From Pseudopyrenochaeta lycopersici (taxonomy: Eukaryota; Ascomycota; Dothideomycetes; Pleosporales; Pseudopyrenochaetaceae), in contig NHZP01000010.1 of NCBI GenBank assembly GCA_003313425.1, positions 124,001 through 188,000 of the forward strand: 64,000 nt of DNA. Reading direction: 5' to 3'. Below the pieces are notes generated by a model, which saw only the letters and a list, made by a program, of their open reading frames with translations, made no database searches and was not told where the DNA came from. The first letter of the stretch is position 1; each line of letters opens with the position of its first letter. The position numbers and the translations under genes are program-made. Positions 11,768-23,005 of the stretch are shown here, one piece after another.

Positions 11768-12850
11768 ATGAGTCACTCTCGCTGCGATTCAGGTACCAAC
11801 CTTTCAGACCTGGGCAAAGTATCCAAAGAGGAATATGGAAAGATTCTCTCTAAATTCCTGTCTGACATTGACTTTTTTATGCCACCCTTTGGTTACGATT
11901 TCTCTCTGGAAGATTTGGTGATGGATTATTTTGCTCGTCAACCAAACTGGCCTGCGCACTTCACTCAAAAGGCTGTCGGAATGGCAAAGTGGATGTCTAC
12001 TGGCCTTGGCATGTGCTATCCATTTGCAGAGAAGGATATCCAAGTCGCGTACGGAATCCACGCTACATATGTATTATTCATCGACGACATTATTCACGAG
12101 CTTGGTGACGCACTGGACGAGTTTGAGGTCTGCCTTGTCCACGCGGCGGAGCAAAAATCACCGATTTTACAATCGCTGGTGAATTTTCTGCGCGATAATC
12201 GCACGTACATGGGACCTTACGCTGCGGCCATGAACACCAAAGCAACGATCGAGTTCATCCGTGGGTGCATCATGGAGCGCGACTACGATGGGAAAATTAT
12301 CCCACCAGTTGGCGCAAAGAAGTTCCCCGATTATTTCCGCGAAAAGACTGGGTACACGGAACCATATGCACATTTCTGCTTCCCGGAGGCTATGTTTCCT
12401 GAAAACGACTATTTGCATATCTACATGCCTTGTATCCAGGATCTCATTGAGTTCATCAGCTATTCGAACGACATCCTTTCCTTTTACAAAGAATCGGTGG
12501 TGGGTACCGAGCGCTTAAACTATGTCTGCAACATCGCCAATACCCACGGGCTGAGCGCCGTGGATGCTTTGCGCCTAGTGTGCCAGAACGTTACCGAGAA
12601 TGTGCTCACAACGAGGAAGATCTTGAAAGACCATCCGGATATGTTAGAGACTGTTGATGAATTCTTCCGTGGCTATGTTGCGTGGTATCTGAATCAAAAG
12701 AGATACAAGCTCACCGACATTCTCATAAAGGACGATACGGGTGAGCTCTTTAAATTGACCGAGACAAAGCCGCATTTGGTTGCGCACTCTGCAGACGTTA
12801 AGGATTTTGTTTCGGCGGAAGTCAAGGAAATTGTTGTATCCGAAGCATGA
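11768..12850 (+). CDS. sesquiterpene synthase, trichodiene synthase (Tri5) family
   Basis: This is an intronless 360-aa class I terpene cyclase with the length and layout of the Tri5/longiborneol synthase type (Pfam trichodiene synthase). It is cytosolic, and farnesyl diphosphate is the expected substrate. The Asp-rich metal motif is FIDDIIHELGD (DD at 106-107). The second metal motif is NDILSFYKE (234-242), matching the NSE/DTE consensus. A sensor-like Arg (EFIRGCI, about 164) and the C-terminal RY pair (KRYKL, 312-313) are present. The start Met begins MSHSRCDSG, and the alternative upstream extension is rejected as non-conserved. With all catalytic motifs intact the enzyme is probably active. 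The product (for example a trichodiene-, longiborneol- or sativene-type skeleton) cannot be told from sequence. It is the natural core enzyme of the surrounding oxidase, regulator and transporter genes. Confidence 0.92.
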   Translation: MSHSRCDSGTNLSDLGKVSKEEYGKILSKFLSDIDFFMPPFGYDFSLEDLVMDYFARQPNWPAHFTQKAVGMAKWMSTGLGMCYPFAEKDIQVAYGIHATYVLFIDDIIHELGDALDEFEVCLVHAAEQKSPILQSLVNFLRDNRTYMGPYAAAMNTKATIEFIRGCIMERDYDGKIIPPVGAKKFPDYFREKTGYTEPYAHFCFPEAMFPENDYLHIYMPCIQDLIEFISYSNDILSFYKESVVGTERLNYVCNIANTHGLSAVDALRLVCQNVTENVLTTRKILKDHPDMLETVDEFFRGYVAWYLNQKRYKLTDILIKDDTGELFKLTETKPHLVAHSADVKDFVSAEVKEIVVSEA

Positions 12851-15772
12851 TTTATTTATAGAATGTGTCTCTTTACATAGAACTCAGTAACGTTTCACTT
12901 AAGCGCACGTGCCACGTACAATACAAGTAACTATGCCGTGCTTAATATAACCCGACTACTTTTAAGGCTGTAGGGCTGACCATAAATTATAGAAGTATAG
13001 CTGTATCCCTTCGTCGGCTGGATATGCTCTCAATCTATGGAGAGCTTGAGAGCGACAGGGATAGTGACAGGGTCTGCGGCTATTCGCAGCCGAGACTGTA
13101 CACCAATGTCGCTGTGGATATACCCAGGATATTCATCTCGGTCATCCTTTTACCTGATTACCCGTCTTTCGCTTAGCTAGTTCCCGCTGCAAGGTGGCAC
13201 GCGGGTGACCAAAAAACCCGCACCGCGAGTCTGTGCTCCACCAACTTTGCAACCACGCCACCAACGCTATATACCTTGCTTTTGCTCGTCCTTCTCAGGG
13301 CACACTGAGATAACCGTGATTATCTATAAGCTTCCTTATATTTTTTTAGTAACTTTATCTTTATTATTAAGATTTATTATAATCTATTCTTTAGGTAACT
13401 CTTCTTAGTAGATTATGTTAAAAAATCTATTATAATCTATTACCTTAGTAAGGTACTTTAACATATTACCTATCTGTTTACATAACCTCTGCTTCCTTAG
13501 ATCATAGGTCGTGAGCTGCTCCACTAGCCCTTCATGCTCGAGCTGCGTCCTGTGGTACTTCGCTACCTGAAGCCTGTCTCCATAGGACATAACACTGCAC
13601 TCCTATCTACCCGCACTGCGCACTGCCTCTCTAGCCTGCCTGTACTGCGCACGACCTCTCCTGCCTGCCAACACTGCGCAGTACCCCTCCTACAACCCTA
13701 TACTACGCGCTGCGCCTCTTACTTATCTAGTGCGCTGCCTGTATAGTGTGTTAGCTGTCTCCTTCGTATAGTGCGCAGAGTTTTAATTTTCCTCAGTCCA
13801 CGTCGCACGTGCCCCAAAACCTAACACTTTTCGCTAATACTAACGTAAGCTGCGGGGTAAAGGGTGGTTTTAGAAGTGACGTAAAGGCTGAGCGTTACCG
13901 TACTCAGACGCTTTCCGATACGACCGCTAAAATATTTGTTATTCCAGCTTTATACTTAATAAGCTTGTGGCGGTCTCAGTGTAAATATAGCGTCTGGCTG
14001 CGCTGACTGACGAGAGAGTTTTGGCCCATAAGTGAGGTAGCTACGTCCAGAGTTAAGTGTGATTAATGCTGATGCATGGGTGAAGATGCTTCTACTACCT
14101 TGAGAGTGTCCGCGGAAGGATAGTGACTTGGCCATGTCTAAAATCGAAAACCTTGAGTCCTGATAATAGGCTTGTTAATGCCTGTAGGCATCCATCGGTC
14201 GTGCTTCATTTGGCATACGGAAGAGGCCGCCTGCTTTCATCGCCAGGACGCCAACGACAAACAGCTAGCAAAGACAACATGTCGACTTTGCTCTTCTAAA
14301 TGGTCAAAATACTCAAAGCAGCTCGCATGCGCCCTGAACATGCTCATCACAAATGGGAAGTGCCGTTTGGCACGACATCCAAATTAAGACGGTGAACCGA
14401 TAAGCCTGCATTGACCCAAGTTTCAGACACAACATCTCAGCTGATCTTTCTACACAAAAGATTACGGACTCGGAATCTCGCGGCGTATGATCAACCCCAT
14501 TTGTGTCTCTGACTGCTTTCGATCTCGTACTAGATAACAAGCATACGATGCGTGCTTACTGTCGAGCCAGTACTGTGATGTACTCCGTAGCCGTGAAGTT
14601 TCCGTTTGTCTATTGTCAAATAAACTAGATATGACGCCTGAAAATATCTTTGGTTCTCTCAAAGCCAGCTCCCGGTTGAAGTATGAATGGATCTGGAGGT
14701 TCAGACAAGAGGTTTACCAGCAGCACGGGAACTCTACTGATTTGTCCAGAGCGGCCGATTAGAGGAGCTGCCCAGACAAACATCCCAACCACTGAATGAC
14801 CTCGTGTCAACCTTGTAACTCAGCCTGGGAAGAAACAATCCGTCCGGCTCGCGTGCCTGTCAAACGTTTGCCTGGATCATGGGGCTTCGCTCCCAGATTC
14901 CGTATATGACATCGTACTCACTGCACCATACAATTCTCGTATCAAGCGCGACACATCTTAATTTTTGACAGCTCGCTATTAAGCCACCCCAACTATGAAA
15001 CAGCTCGTGATGTCGATGTGAAGGTTTCTGTTTATGATTTCCTACCAAGCAGGCGGTGATTTTACACTCTACGAAGACGACGGCTACAATTCCTGTGGTG
15101 ATTTTTGTAGATTTCAGGTGTACACTGCAAAGCAGAGAGCTTTTGTTTGAACATATCAAATTTATTGCTTGAACAGTGAGATCATATACAGATTCTTAAG
15201 GTTTAAATCTTGAAGGGTGAAGTTGTTCGTGTGTCCGATTGGTGGGAGCCCTCAATTGTACGAGCACATCTATTCGCATCGTCTCAGTGGGGCTGCAATG
15301 CACAATACAAGTGATTGTCTCAACTAAATCATTTCTGAAACACAATTTTAGGAAGTGAGCGTTGCATGCTGAAAGCGGCTTCCCTGCTATCCTGAACTTA
15401 AAGCCCTTGTATTGACAGCTCGTGAGGAAGGGGCCATTGCTGGACATGAGCGTACCGTGGAGTAAAATGGTCGGGTCATTCACGTACGGTGCGTTTGGTT
15501 TTCCTTCGTGGGAGTAGTCTCTTACCTTCGATGGCTGGGATCTGCTCCCATGGTCCTGATCTCTTGAATACGAGAGAGGGCCAGATGAGCCTTCAGCTGC
15601 TAATTTTAACTAGAAGACCTTGCAAGGTTGCAAGTGAGGCTGAAATATAAAGATGGAGTGACTGGCGATGAGGCATGGAGCATCAACAACAAGCTTCAAT
15701 CTCTACAACCTTCAGTTAGTAAACATTCTATCTTGGAGCCAAACCATCGTTCGGTCAATTCAATCGTTCATC
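12851..15772. other. 2.9-kb intergenic stretch with decayed repeats
   Basis: No gene could be supported. It contains a hairpin GCGGGT/ACCCGC (13201-13221), a TA-rich RIP-like patch (about 13330-13460), a degenerate minisatellite (listed separately) and short ORFs of no recognisable family. A 95-codon minus ORF at 15196-15483 shows nothing recognisable. The final 100 bp should hold the promoter of the DUF4360 gene, with AAATATAAAG near 15641. Confidence 0.5.
13616..13731. repeat. degenerate minisatellite, four 29-bp units
   Basis: Four head-to-tail 29-bp units begin at 13616, 13645, 13674 and 13703. Each starts CTGCGC or CTACGC and continues with a C/T-rich tail (CCTCTC...CTGCCT). Units 1 and 2 are most alike and unit 4 is the most diverged. 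Confidence 0.6.
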
Positions 15773-16551
15773 ATGCGTCTCTTCACCATCACCTCCCTTC
15801 TCGCTGCCCTTGCGATCGCTTCTCCCATCGTGGAATACATAGAGCCTCGTAGCGACGCTCCCGATAAGAAGGATGTTCGCCTTAAGTGTACGTTTTTCAC
15901 CTCAGCCATCTCCATTTCCAACCCCATTCTCTGTTCCATTCTTCCAATTCATCTTCTAACCTCCCTGACAGCAGTTTCCATCTCTGGAACTGGCTGTCTC
16001 CCCGGCACTGTGTCGGGTGCCGTTGGCGAAGATGGCACACTCCTTGTTCTCACGTACTTGAAGTACGAGGCTTCCACCGGATCCGGTAAAACGTTCACTG
16101 GAGCCCGCAAGCTCTGCAATGTACACATTGGCCTCGACTACCCGGCGGGCTGGAGCTACACTGTTGTGAGCACAATCATTAGGGGCTCTGTCAATGTGCC
16201 TAAGAAGTGCAGCGCCAAGTGGAGTGCGCTGTTTTACTTCTCCGGATATAATGATGATGTAAGAATGCCCACTCCCAAGTTACGTGACCATGAATAGGTA
16301 TGGAGCTAACGGTAATCTCGTAGGCTGTATGCTCAGTCAAGTTCAATGGACCCGTCAACAAGCGATTCAAGGAGGATGCCGCTGTTAGCACGCTTGTGTG
16401 GTCCAAGTGCGGCATCAAGGGCAAGGAAGGCTCATTGTTCAGCATCACCTCCGATGCCAGCGTTGACTGTAAGGAAGTTGCTTATATTGGCGTCGATACC
16501 CAGGATAACAAGTTCGAGCTCAAGTTGCTGCTTCAGTGGAAGAAATGCTAG
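15773..16551 (+). CDS. secreted DUF4360-family protein
   Basis: This is a secreted protein of about 209 aa encoded by three exons: 15773-15887, 15972-16258 and 16324-16551. It has a clear signal peptide (MRLFTITSLLAALAIAS, cleavage near 17). The mature part has the DUF4360 layout: ISGTGCLPGTVS, a Thr/Val-rich strand, RKLCNVHIGLDYPAGW, and a late pair of Cys ending in WKKC. The family is extracellular and of unknown biochemical role. The second exon sits behind a tandem NAGNAG acceptor (GACAGCAG), so isoforms differing by one residue are possible. It lies between the terpene synthase and the receptor gene, and nothing ties it to terpenoid synthesis. Confidence 0.85.
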
Positions 16552-18273
16552 ATGTGGCATTTTCCGCAATCTTGTCTAAAGAGCACGAACAGAGACACGA
16601 GTGAGAGGTAAGGAGGATGTTAGGAGAAAAATTGAGAGCGGTAGAGGAATACGTGGTACGAATAAACAAATGGAACTAGGACACTCTCTAGAACCGTGTG
16701 CAGTTTTGCTGAATGGGGTTTGAATTTTGGAGAAAAACTAAGTAGTCCTAGACGTGTCTCTCGACTTCAAGAGGTTATCCTATAACTGATCCAACTCCGA
16801 ATTGGGTGATTTCAACTCTTTCAGAGAGCCTCATGCAGATGATCAATCCTCAAAATGTAGATGAGTTCGCCTATATCCTAATCAAACCCTTGAGTTGTCA
16901 GTAGGAGCTGTGCGAGAAACAATATGTAATCTATGTGACCAGCGATTTACTACAACCTTTTCTGATCTCCGAATTCTAACCTTTGTCAGCCGTTGACTAT
17001 GGTTAAAACCAGGGTGACCGAAAAGCAGGCGGCCTGTTAGAGAGGGAGTCAAGCGGCCAATAAGCAACCATCAAGCAGATCTTCCTGCTTGCAGCATGCA
17101 TTTAGATTAGGTCAAGCTAGAAGACGCTGCTTGCTTGAGATAGTTCTGCTTTCTTGGTGGCTGCTTGTTCACTTGCCAAGCTTTAATGTTTTAAGTAGGA
17201 TCGAAGTCGCGGTAGATGCTGCGCGCCCTTAACAAGTGTATAAACTACGTGTGCCCCAGATCGTAATTATACTTCGTCTCAAAATTATACATCGCGCGCA
17301 GCACCCACGATCAATACAAACTTGGCAACGTTAGGCTCTTTTGGAGGGGTAATGGTCACTGAAGACAGACCAAATCCCTAAACCGTTGGTAAGACTGGAG
17401 TTATGCCGCGTAACTGGTTACAGCAAAATTAGCTGATCATTACCCGTCAACAGCATTGACTAGCCAGCGAGATTAGTGGTCAGCAACGCTTAATGACGGC
17501 AAAGTGTCAGAGCGTAGTGACTCTGTCGGAGGATTCATAGATGATTATCGACTCTATAAGTCACGACTTCCAGGCAGTGCAGCCTCATCGTCAATATAAA
17601 CCTTACTTATCGTTCGCTAACATTCCGCAGCCTATGCGAGGCAATATGCTAGTGTCTCTAGCGCTGTAATTATGTTATTGTAGCGGCAGCTACAGGCGTC
17701 TAAGCCTCCTGTACAGAAAGCTGTTAACGCTGTGCTACGAATACAATGCGGGCATCTACTTCTAAGTGCCTCGTAACGGTTGCTTTAACGGCGTCATTTC
17801 TATTCATGACATAAGATAGGACGGCCATAGTTGCTGCCAGATGGAGATGCTCTTGTAGGCTCTTTCCCTCTCATGCTTATTTTTACCCAAATCATCCAGT
17901 CCCTACTTGCTTCACACTACAGATAATAGCGAAAGGATGGTTCTGTAAGCTATTGGGGAGAATAATACTTGTCTTCCCCGCTCCACGCGGCTGGCCCAGG
18001 CACTCCAGGTTTCAAGCAGGTCTTCCGCTCTGCACGCTTGTACTTGGAACGGCCTAGCGCGATAGTACTACAACACCAAGATTCCAACTGACGATATCTC
18101 GTTACAAACATAGAGTAACGTAAATTAGAGTAGGTTATGTAGTGTAGCTATAACAGTTAAACTTTATTACTTTACTCTATACCTATTAAAATATGTTGAT
18201 CCTGAAAAAGTAGAAAATAATAGGACATCTTCCTTAGTATTGTTTGAACTCATTTATCAAGTAACGTTTCGAT
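16552..18273. other. intergenic between convergent genes
   Basis: This 1.7-kb stretch lies between two converging genes. It holds a 10-bp inverted repeat (listed separately) and a TA-rich patch at about 18105-18215. No coding sequence was recognised. Confidence 0.5.
17217..17303. repeat. MITE-like inverted repeat, 10-bp arms
   Basis: TGCTGCGCGC (17217-17226) is mirrored exactly by GCGCGCAGCA (17294-17303), bounding 87 bp. The interior is AT-rich and non-coding. No clear target-site duplication is visible, so a miniature transposon is only one explanation. Confidence 0.4.
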
Positions 18274-19578
18274 CTAGAATTTTTTGCCCTCAAACTTAAC
18301 CTGAACATTCGTGACTTTCGTAATCCGCATTCCCTTTACGTCCCCTCTACGCTCCTCCAACGCAAACTCCTCATCCCTAACACACACAATACTTCTCTCA
18401 GCCTCGGAACATGACTCTTGTCTATTCGCACCCTCAACCGTCGGGCCATTTTTCGTACCATCGGGCATCATGCCATAGCTCCTCTGCGTACTGAAGAAAT
18501 TCGTCTTCCAGCTGAACTGCCTTGCTGCAACACGGTACAGCGGCCGCAGAGTAGGTAGCGAACCCGCAGTAATAGCAAGGCTCATTTCAACTTCAGACCA
18601 TATAGCAATGGGCACAGTAGCGTACAGGAACTCGGGGTCGCGGAACGTAGGTATGTAAGCCAGGCGTACAATGACAGCTGCCGACGCACTACAGGGACGC
18701 CCCACTTTGTCAGCATTTTACTCTGCCCTGCCATTGAAGCTTGGTGGTGAGGGCAAAGACAGCGTTTGGAAAATATAGACTCACATGCACGCCATACTCA
18801 AAATCGGAATCAAAGCAATCTTACTATTCCGCGACATATTCAGCCCTTTAATTAAGAAAATGGGCAAGATTGCAAAAGCGAAATCACACGTCGCAAATAC
18901 AACGCTCATGATGTATGTAAACGCCACGATGAACTCCATACTAATGCATGTTCCCGTAGCGCCAAGCGCGCGGTTCCAGAAATACGGCACGGGATTGCAC
19001 TGGAAGGTTGTGAGGAGAGCGAAGGCGACACCCGTGATGACGGTGGTATAGACAACAGTGTGGATGGTGATGCGGTAGATGCGTTTGGTAATGGGGGTGA
19101 TGCGGAGGAGGGAGAGGCCAACGGATATTTTGGCGCCGATCATGGTGAGGCAGTAGGAGAGATAGCATATCCACCAGAACTGTGTACGTTGTTCGCGAGG
19201 TCAGCTGTGACCATTTTCCTCGGAAAGCCTGGGTAGAATTTGTCCCATGTGAGTGATGTGTAACGTACTCGTAAAGCCATCATCATGCCATGTGGTGTGA
19301 GGTCTTTCAAAAGACGTCCGGTGCCATATACGGCTCCAGCGGTTGCACAAGTTACGTTCATGGTGTGCATGAGTTGCGCGAATATCATCCAGCCGTCATC
19401 CCAGCCGAAGGCTTTGACGATGAATGTGCGGACGTAGACCCGGAGTGCAACGGTGATCCATGATATTGTGATGAAGAAGATTTCAATCTGGATATTGCCA
19501 TCTTAGTAAGAAGAAGCTTTGAAAATATGCGTTAGGTCTGCGTACTTGAATGAGCTGCTGGCCGCGATCTACACCCAT
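18274..19578 (-). CDS. Pth11-like fungal rhodopsin-domain membrane protein
   Basis: This is a seven-helix integral membrane protein of about 353 aa in the fungal rhodopsin-domain/Pth11-like class, without a CFEM domain. Proposed exons are 19578-19546, 19487-19269, 19179-18785 and 18688-18274. Intron 1 has a consensus TACTAAG branch site. The diagnostic order is visible: MGVDRGQQLIQ N-terminus, VRTFIVKAFGWDDGWM after helix 1, KISVGLSLLRI, the extracellular loop FQCNPVPYFWN, then MACIASAAVIVRLAY and a basic, charged cytosolic tail. An earlier Met at 19668 is possible but atypical. Such proteins sense surface or host cues in other fungi. A link to cluster regulation here is inference from position. 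Confidence 0.85.
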
Positions 19579-21559
19579 GATGCGTAGTAGGACTAAGGGC
19601 TCAAGACTAAAGATTTTCGAGACCAACCGGCTTAAAGACCATAGAGGGTAGCGATTTTCCGGTCCCAAACAAACAATCTAAGGTATTTGAGTGATACAGT
19701 AAGAGTCGCAGCTTCTCGTTTTTTTATGTCTTCTCCTGCTAGTACCTACTTATAGCGCGAAGCTATGAATTGGCAGGCTGCAACTAGCTGCGGCAATCAT
19801 CATGCCACGATCATACCCCTTTTACTTTACAGACCTATAGGCATTCTGTGTGCCTCCCATTCTCTGCCGCGGGGAGACCATTGTGAACTCTTTGACTCTA
19901 TTGTACTTCGCGGCCAGACTGGATGTTGGGAACGCTACGGCAAATAACGACTCGAGCACCACGGAGCTAGTGGCGTTATTGGATAACTTGGGTCAGGGAT
20001 CCCTAATGACGCGTTGGAAAAGCAACCGCACCATGTCTCTGGGACTCTCCGGATCTTCGAATCTTGTATGACACACAAGCCGCAAGCCGTGCTTCGCAAC
20101 CCTTGCGCTGAACTCCTTGAAGATCCCCTCGACAAGAAGCACGCGAAAGATGAAGCGCAGTGCATGCTGTGCGCCGCCGCTACTCGGCTGAATAAACACC
20201 GGCGTTGGTAGTCTGAACTCTAATGGCACTTCAGCTTTGAACAATGACTCGTGTCAACTGTCATTCTTGCGTTCCTCGCATGGTCATCCGCTGACATTTC
20301 AGCTCTGCTATCCTATCGCAATGCGCGCATTGATCTGCTAAACTTTGAAGGTATCTCAGTTTTATACTGATCATGTATAATCATCTCCTTTCGCGATGTT
20401 GCGTCATGTCGCTTGTTTCGGTGCTCATATGCGATTTTGCGGTATTTGCCGACATCCCAGTCATCGGTCACAGAGCATGTCATGGTATCAGCCACGGTTC
20501 CCTGATCTACAACGTGCAATATTCCGAAGCTATTGCCATGATCGACCTCCCCAACCTGCACGAACCAGATGAGCTGCAAGGGTCTATGGCTCTCGCGCAT
20601 GGGTTATAGCCCTGCGAATATAGACGCACTTAGCCGGAAGCGGCACGTACGGATAAGTGCCATGGCTGCTCATGCAGCTTTCCCTAAGGGACCACAACGA
20701 CGGGGAAGATCGATATGGATCGAAGACTTTGACACCACTGGCAAGCTTTGGGGCACAACAATAACGCTCGTTGACTCTCTTCAATTTGCACATACTACCT
20801 ATGTTATTTTCGGTATGGCACTCGTCACATCGGCGAATTGGTCTCTAAGATGAATGGTGCGTTCCACCCGTCCAAGGTGACTTTCGTGTTACCCCGCAAT
20901 GGCGTGTTCGACCGATCAGGTATAGTTCCGGGACCATTCCGCGGAGACATTAGTGGAGGAGATGCGTACTGACTGACACGCGCAGGAAGCCGAAAATGTG
21001 GAATGCGTACGCAAAGTCGCCTAGCTACCGTAAACCTTCTAGGGTGTTCTCCACTGCATCTCAAAGCCATGGGGGCTGACCATTGGAGACGTGTTCGGTG
21101 GTGTTGATCAGCGATGCAATTGTGACGAGCCGCTAGCTCTCTACATTCGCCTACCTAGTCTTCCCGCTCCATGCCATGCATCAAAGAATATCTCTCATCT
21201 AAATCGCAGTTTCTATGCACTCTGAGACGTCGATCATGCAATAGCATCTGCGCGCAAGTGTTGCTGATCTTGAGATCAAACACATACTCAACCGGCTCTT
21301 CTCTATCGGACAATACACATACCAAGCAGTTTCCTCAAGGGATGAAACAGCGTAATTATTATGTCCTGCAACAGCTGCGCTATAGGCCGGAATACAGATG
21401 CCTCAAAAATCTGCTGAAAAATGCTAACACGGACACGCAGGCACCGAGGAGCTAGTCAGAAAGGTCGCGAGCATGATGGAAAGAGCTACTTGAAAGTTCT
21501 GGGAGCTTAGCGCCTCTCTTCAATTTCCACCATCTGATAATTAGTATCACTGCTGATAC
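19579..21559. other. 2-kb stretch without a supportable gene
   Basis: Only short frames interrupted by stops were found. A few segments (20640-20980 on the plus strand) have non-random-looking composition, as a decayed gene would, but no family could be assigned with confidence. The first 150 bp should hold the receptor promoter. Confidence 0.4.
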
Positions 21560-22330
21560 ATACCCTTCACAGATTCTTCCTGCTCAGTTTGTCCTTACCA
21601 GAGTAGTGACGCCCACTTTCAGTAATGTAGATAGGCGTTCCATACTTCTTGTAGATTCTCCTGACGTGCTTTCAAATACCTTGGGGCGCAGAGCGCAGCT
21701 GGTGGATGCCGCTCAGCTCACCAACCCGAATGCCAGCCTTGTTCTCTGCGCACTTCCTCACATTAAATCGCAGTCTGTATTGGCAGCGGGGGAGTTGCAG
21801 TGCCATGCGAATTGAGAGGTGTAGTAGCCCATTCCGTAAAAGCCGATCTCAGCCTCGCGCAGCAGAACGAACTCAGCTGTGTAAAAGCGTGGAGGCGGCC
21901 TCCAAGTTGTGCACGTATGAGCGCCGAAGAATCCTGTGCAAGGCTAATATTGCGCCACGTTAGCAAACTTATGCGTACAGGACAAAGCCCAGGCTTCTGA
22001 TCAAGCGTGCTCCGTCACGATGACTTACATCGTGGGGTTGACTAACCTGTAGAAAGCTTCATCCTCTTCTCGGCGGCTTCGTGGTCCTTAGATTCTGGGT
22101 AATCCCACAGCTCATTATATTAAACACTTGGACGCCCCAATACGGCCTCCTTGCCTCAACTTGAACTCCTCTTTGTATATTCTTGCCGCTTTAGCGTGTA
22201 ACAAGATAGGGGCTTATCAACAATCCGAGGCATATATCGAGTCGCCCTCCGCACAGACTTAGTGCTGCTTCGTCCGGGGGTGTTAATGCCCTTTGATTAT
22301 CTCTGTGGCTATATTAGCGCCTCCGCCTTC
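21560..22330 (-). pseudogene. degraded GH1 beta-glucosidase remnant
   Basis: Reading the minus strand with frame changes recovers successive blocks in GH1 order. An HAKAARIYKEEFKLRQGG block lies near 22145-22200. A LWDYPESKDHEAAEKRM block is near 22080-22135. AEFVLLREAEIGFYGM and GYYTSQFA are near 21820-21880. GELSGIHQLRSAPQG and KHVRRIYKKYGTPIYITE are near 21620-21740. GH1 enzymes hydrolyse beta-glucosides. Here the frame is broken by several stops and shifts (TGA after QGI, TGA after CDLM), the nucleophile motif reads YITESG instead of YITENG, and the N-terminal part and the extreme C-terminus are not found. The gene is therefore dead. Boundaries are approximate. Confidence 0.75.
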
Positions 22331-23005
22331 CATTCAAGACCACCCTAGAGCGAGGATCGCCCGGCAGGAGTTGCAAACGAGTTTGAAGTTTGACTAAAAG
22401 GCACTCGCTACATACATGGATAGAAGTAACCCCACAGTTTATTCAGCATGATCTTAATTCTTTATCTATCCCCTAAACCGCTCATAAAACATAATTGCAT
22501 ACTAATCATGTCGCGCCTATGTAACGGCCCAGTGATATAGATTTATCTAGAAGGTGATAACCTGCGAGGATGAGCCTTGCAGTGTTCTATATATCAGCTG
22601 CAAGGCGCTAACATCAACAGGACCGCCGACATTCAAATAGGTTTTGGATGTCTGGCGTAATAGAATTTTGCCCTACTATAATTAATATCTATAGAGTACC
22701 TAAATTTGTGGTTAAGCTGTACACTTATAGAGGTGCTCAAACGTAGTGGAGTATGGCTCTCGCTCGTGAAGCAGATTGTGAATAAAATTACATTGTATTC
22801 ATATTTTGATATCAAGAACGGTGAATGGACTAGGTTACAAGGGTTTAAATAAATTTACTCGAGTATTTATAGAGTTGTTGAGAATTTGTGAAGGGAAATA
22901 ATTAACTCACCACAAAACATCGCGCCACTATCACTCCTTCACCCTTCGTTCACAGTTCTACACTATGTACCTACATAAAGCTATCTGATTACCGAAACTT
23001 GACCC
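22331..23005. other. intergenic, AT-leaning
   Basis: No gene is seen. Beyond 22330 the GH1 remnant can no longer be followed, and the sequence becomes A/T-rich toward the 3' end of the regulator gene. Confidence 0.4.

Noticed and set aside
15196..15483. 95-codon minus ORF upstream of the DUF4360 gene
   Set aside because: No family, no clear signal peptide, and it lies where a promoter is expected.
20640..20980. Plus-strand segments that vaguely recall the C-terminal part of Tm-1-like/UPF0261 proteins
   Set aside because: Only one short block looks similar and the surrounding reading does not fit the family, so no call was made.
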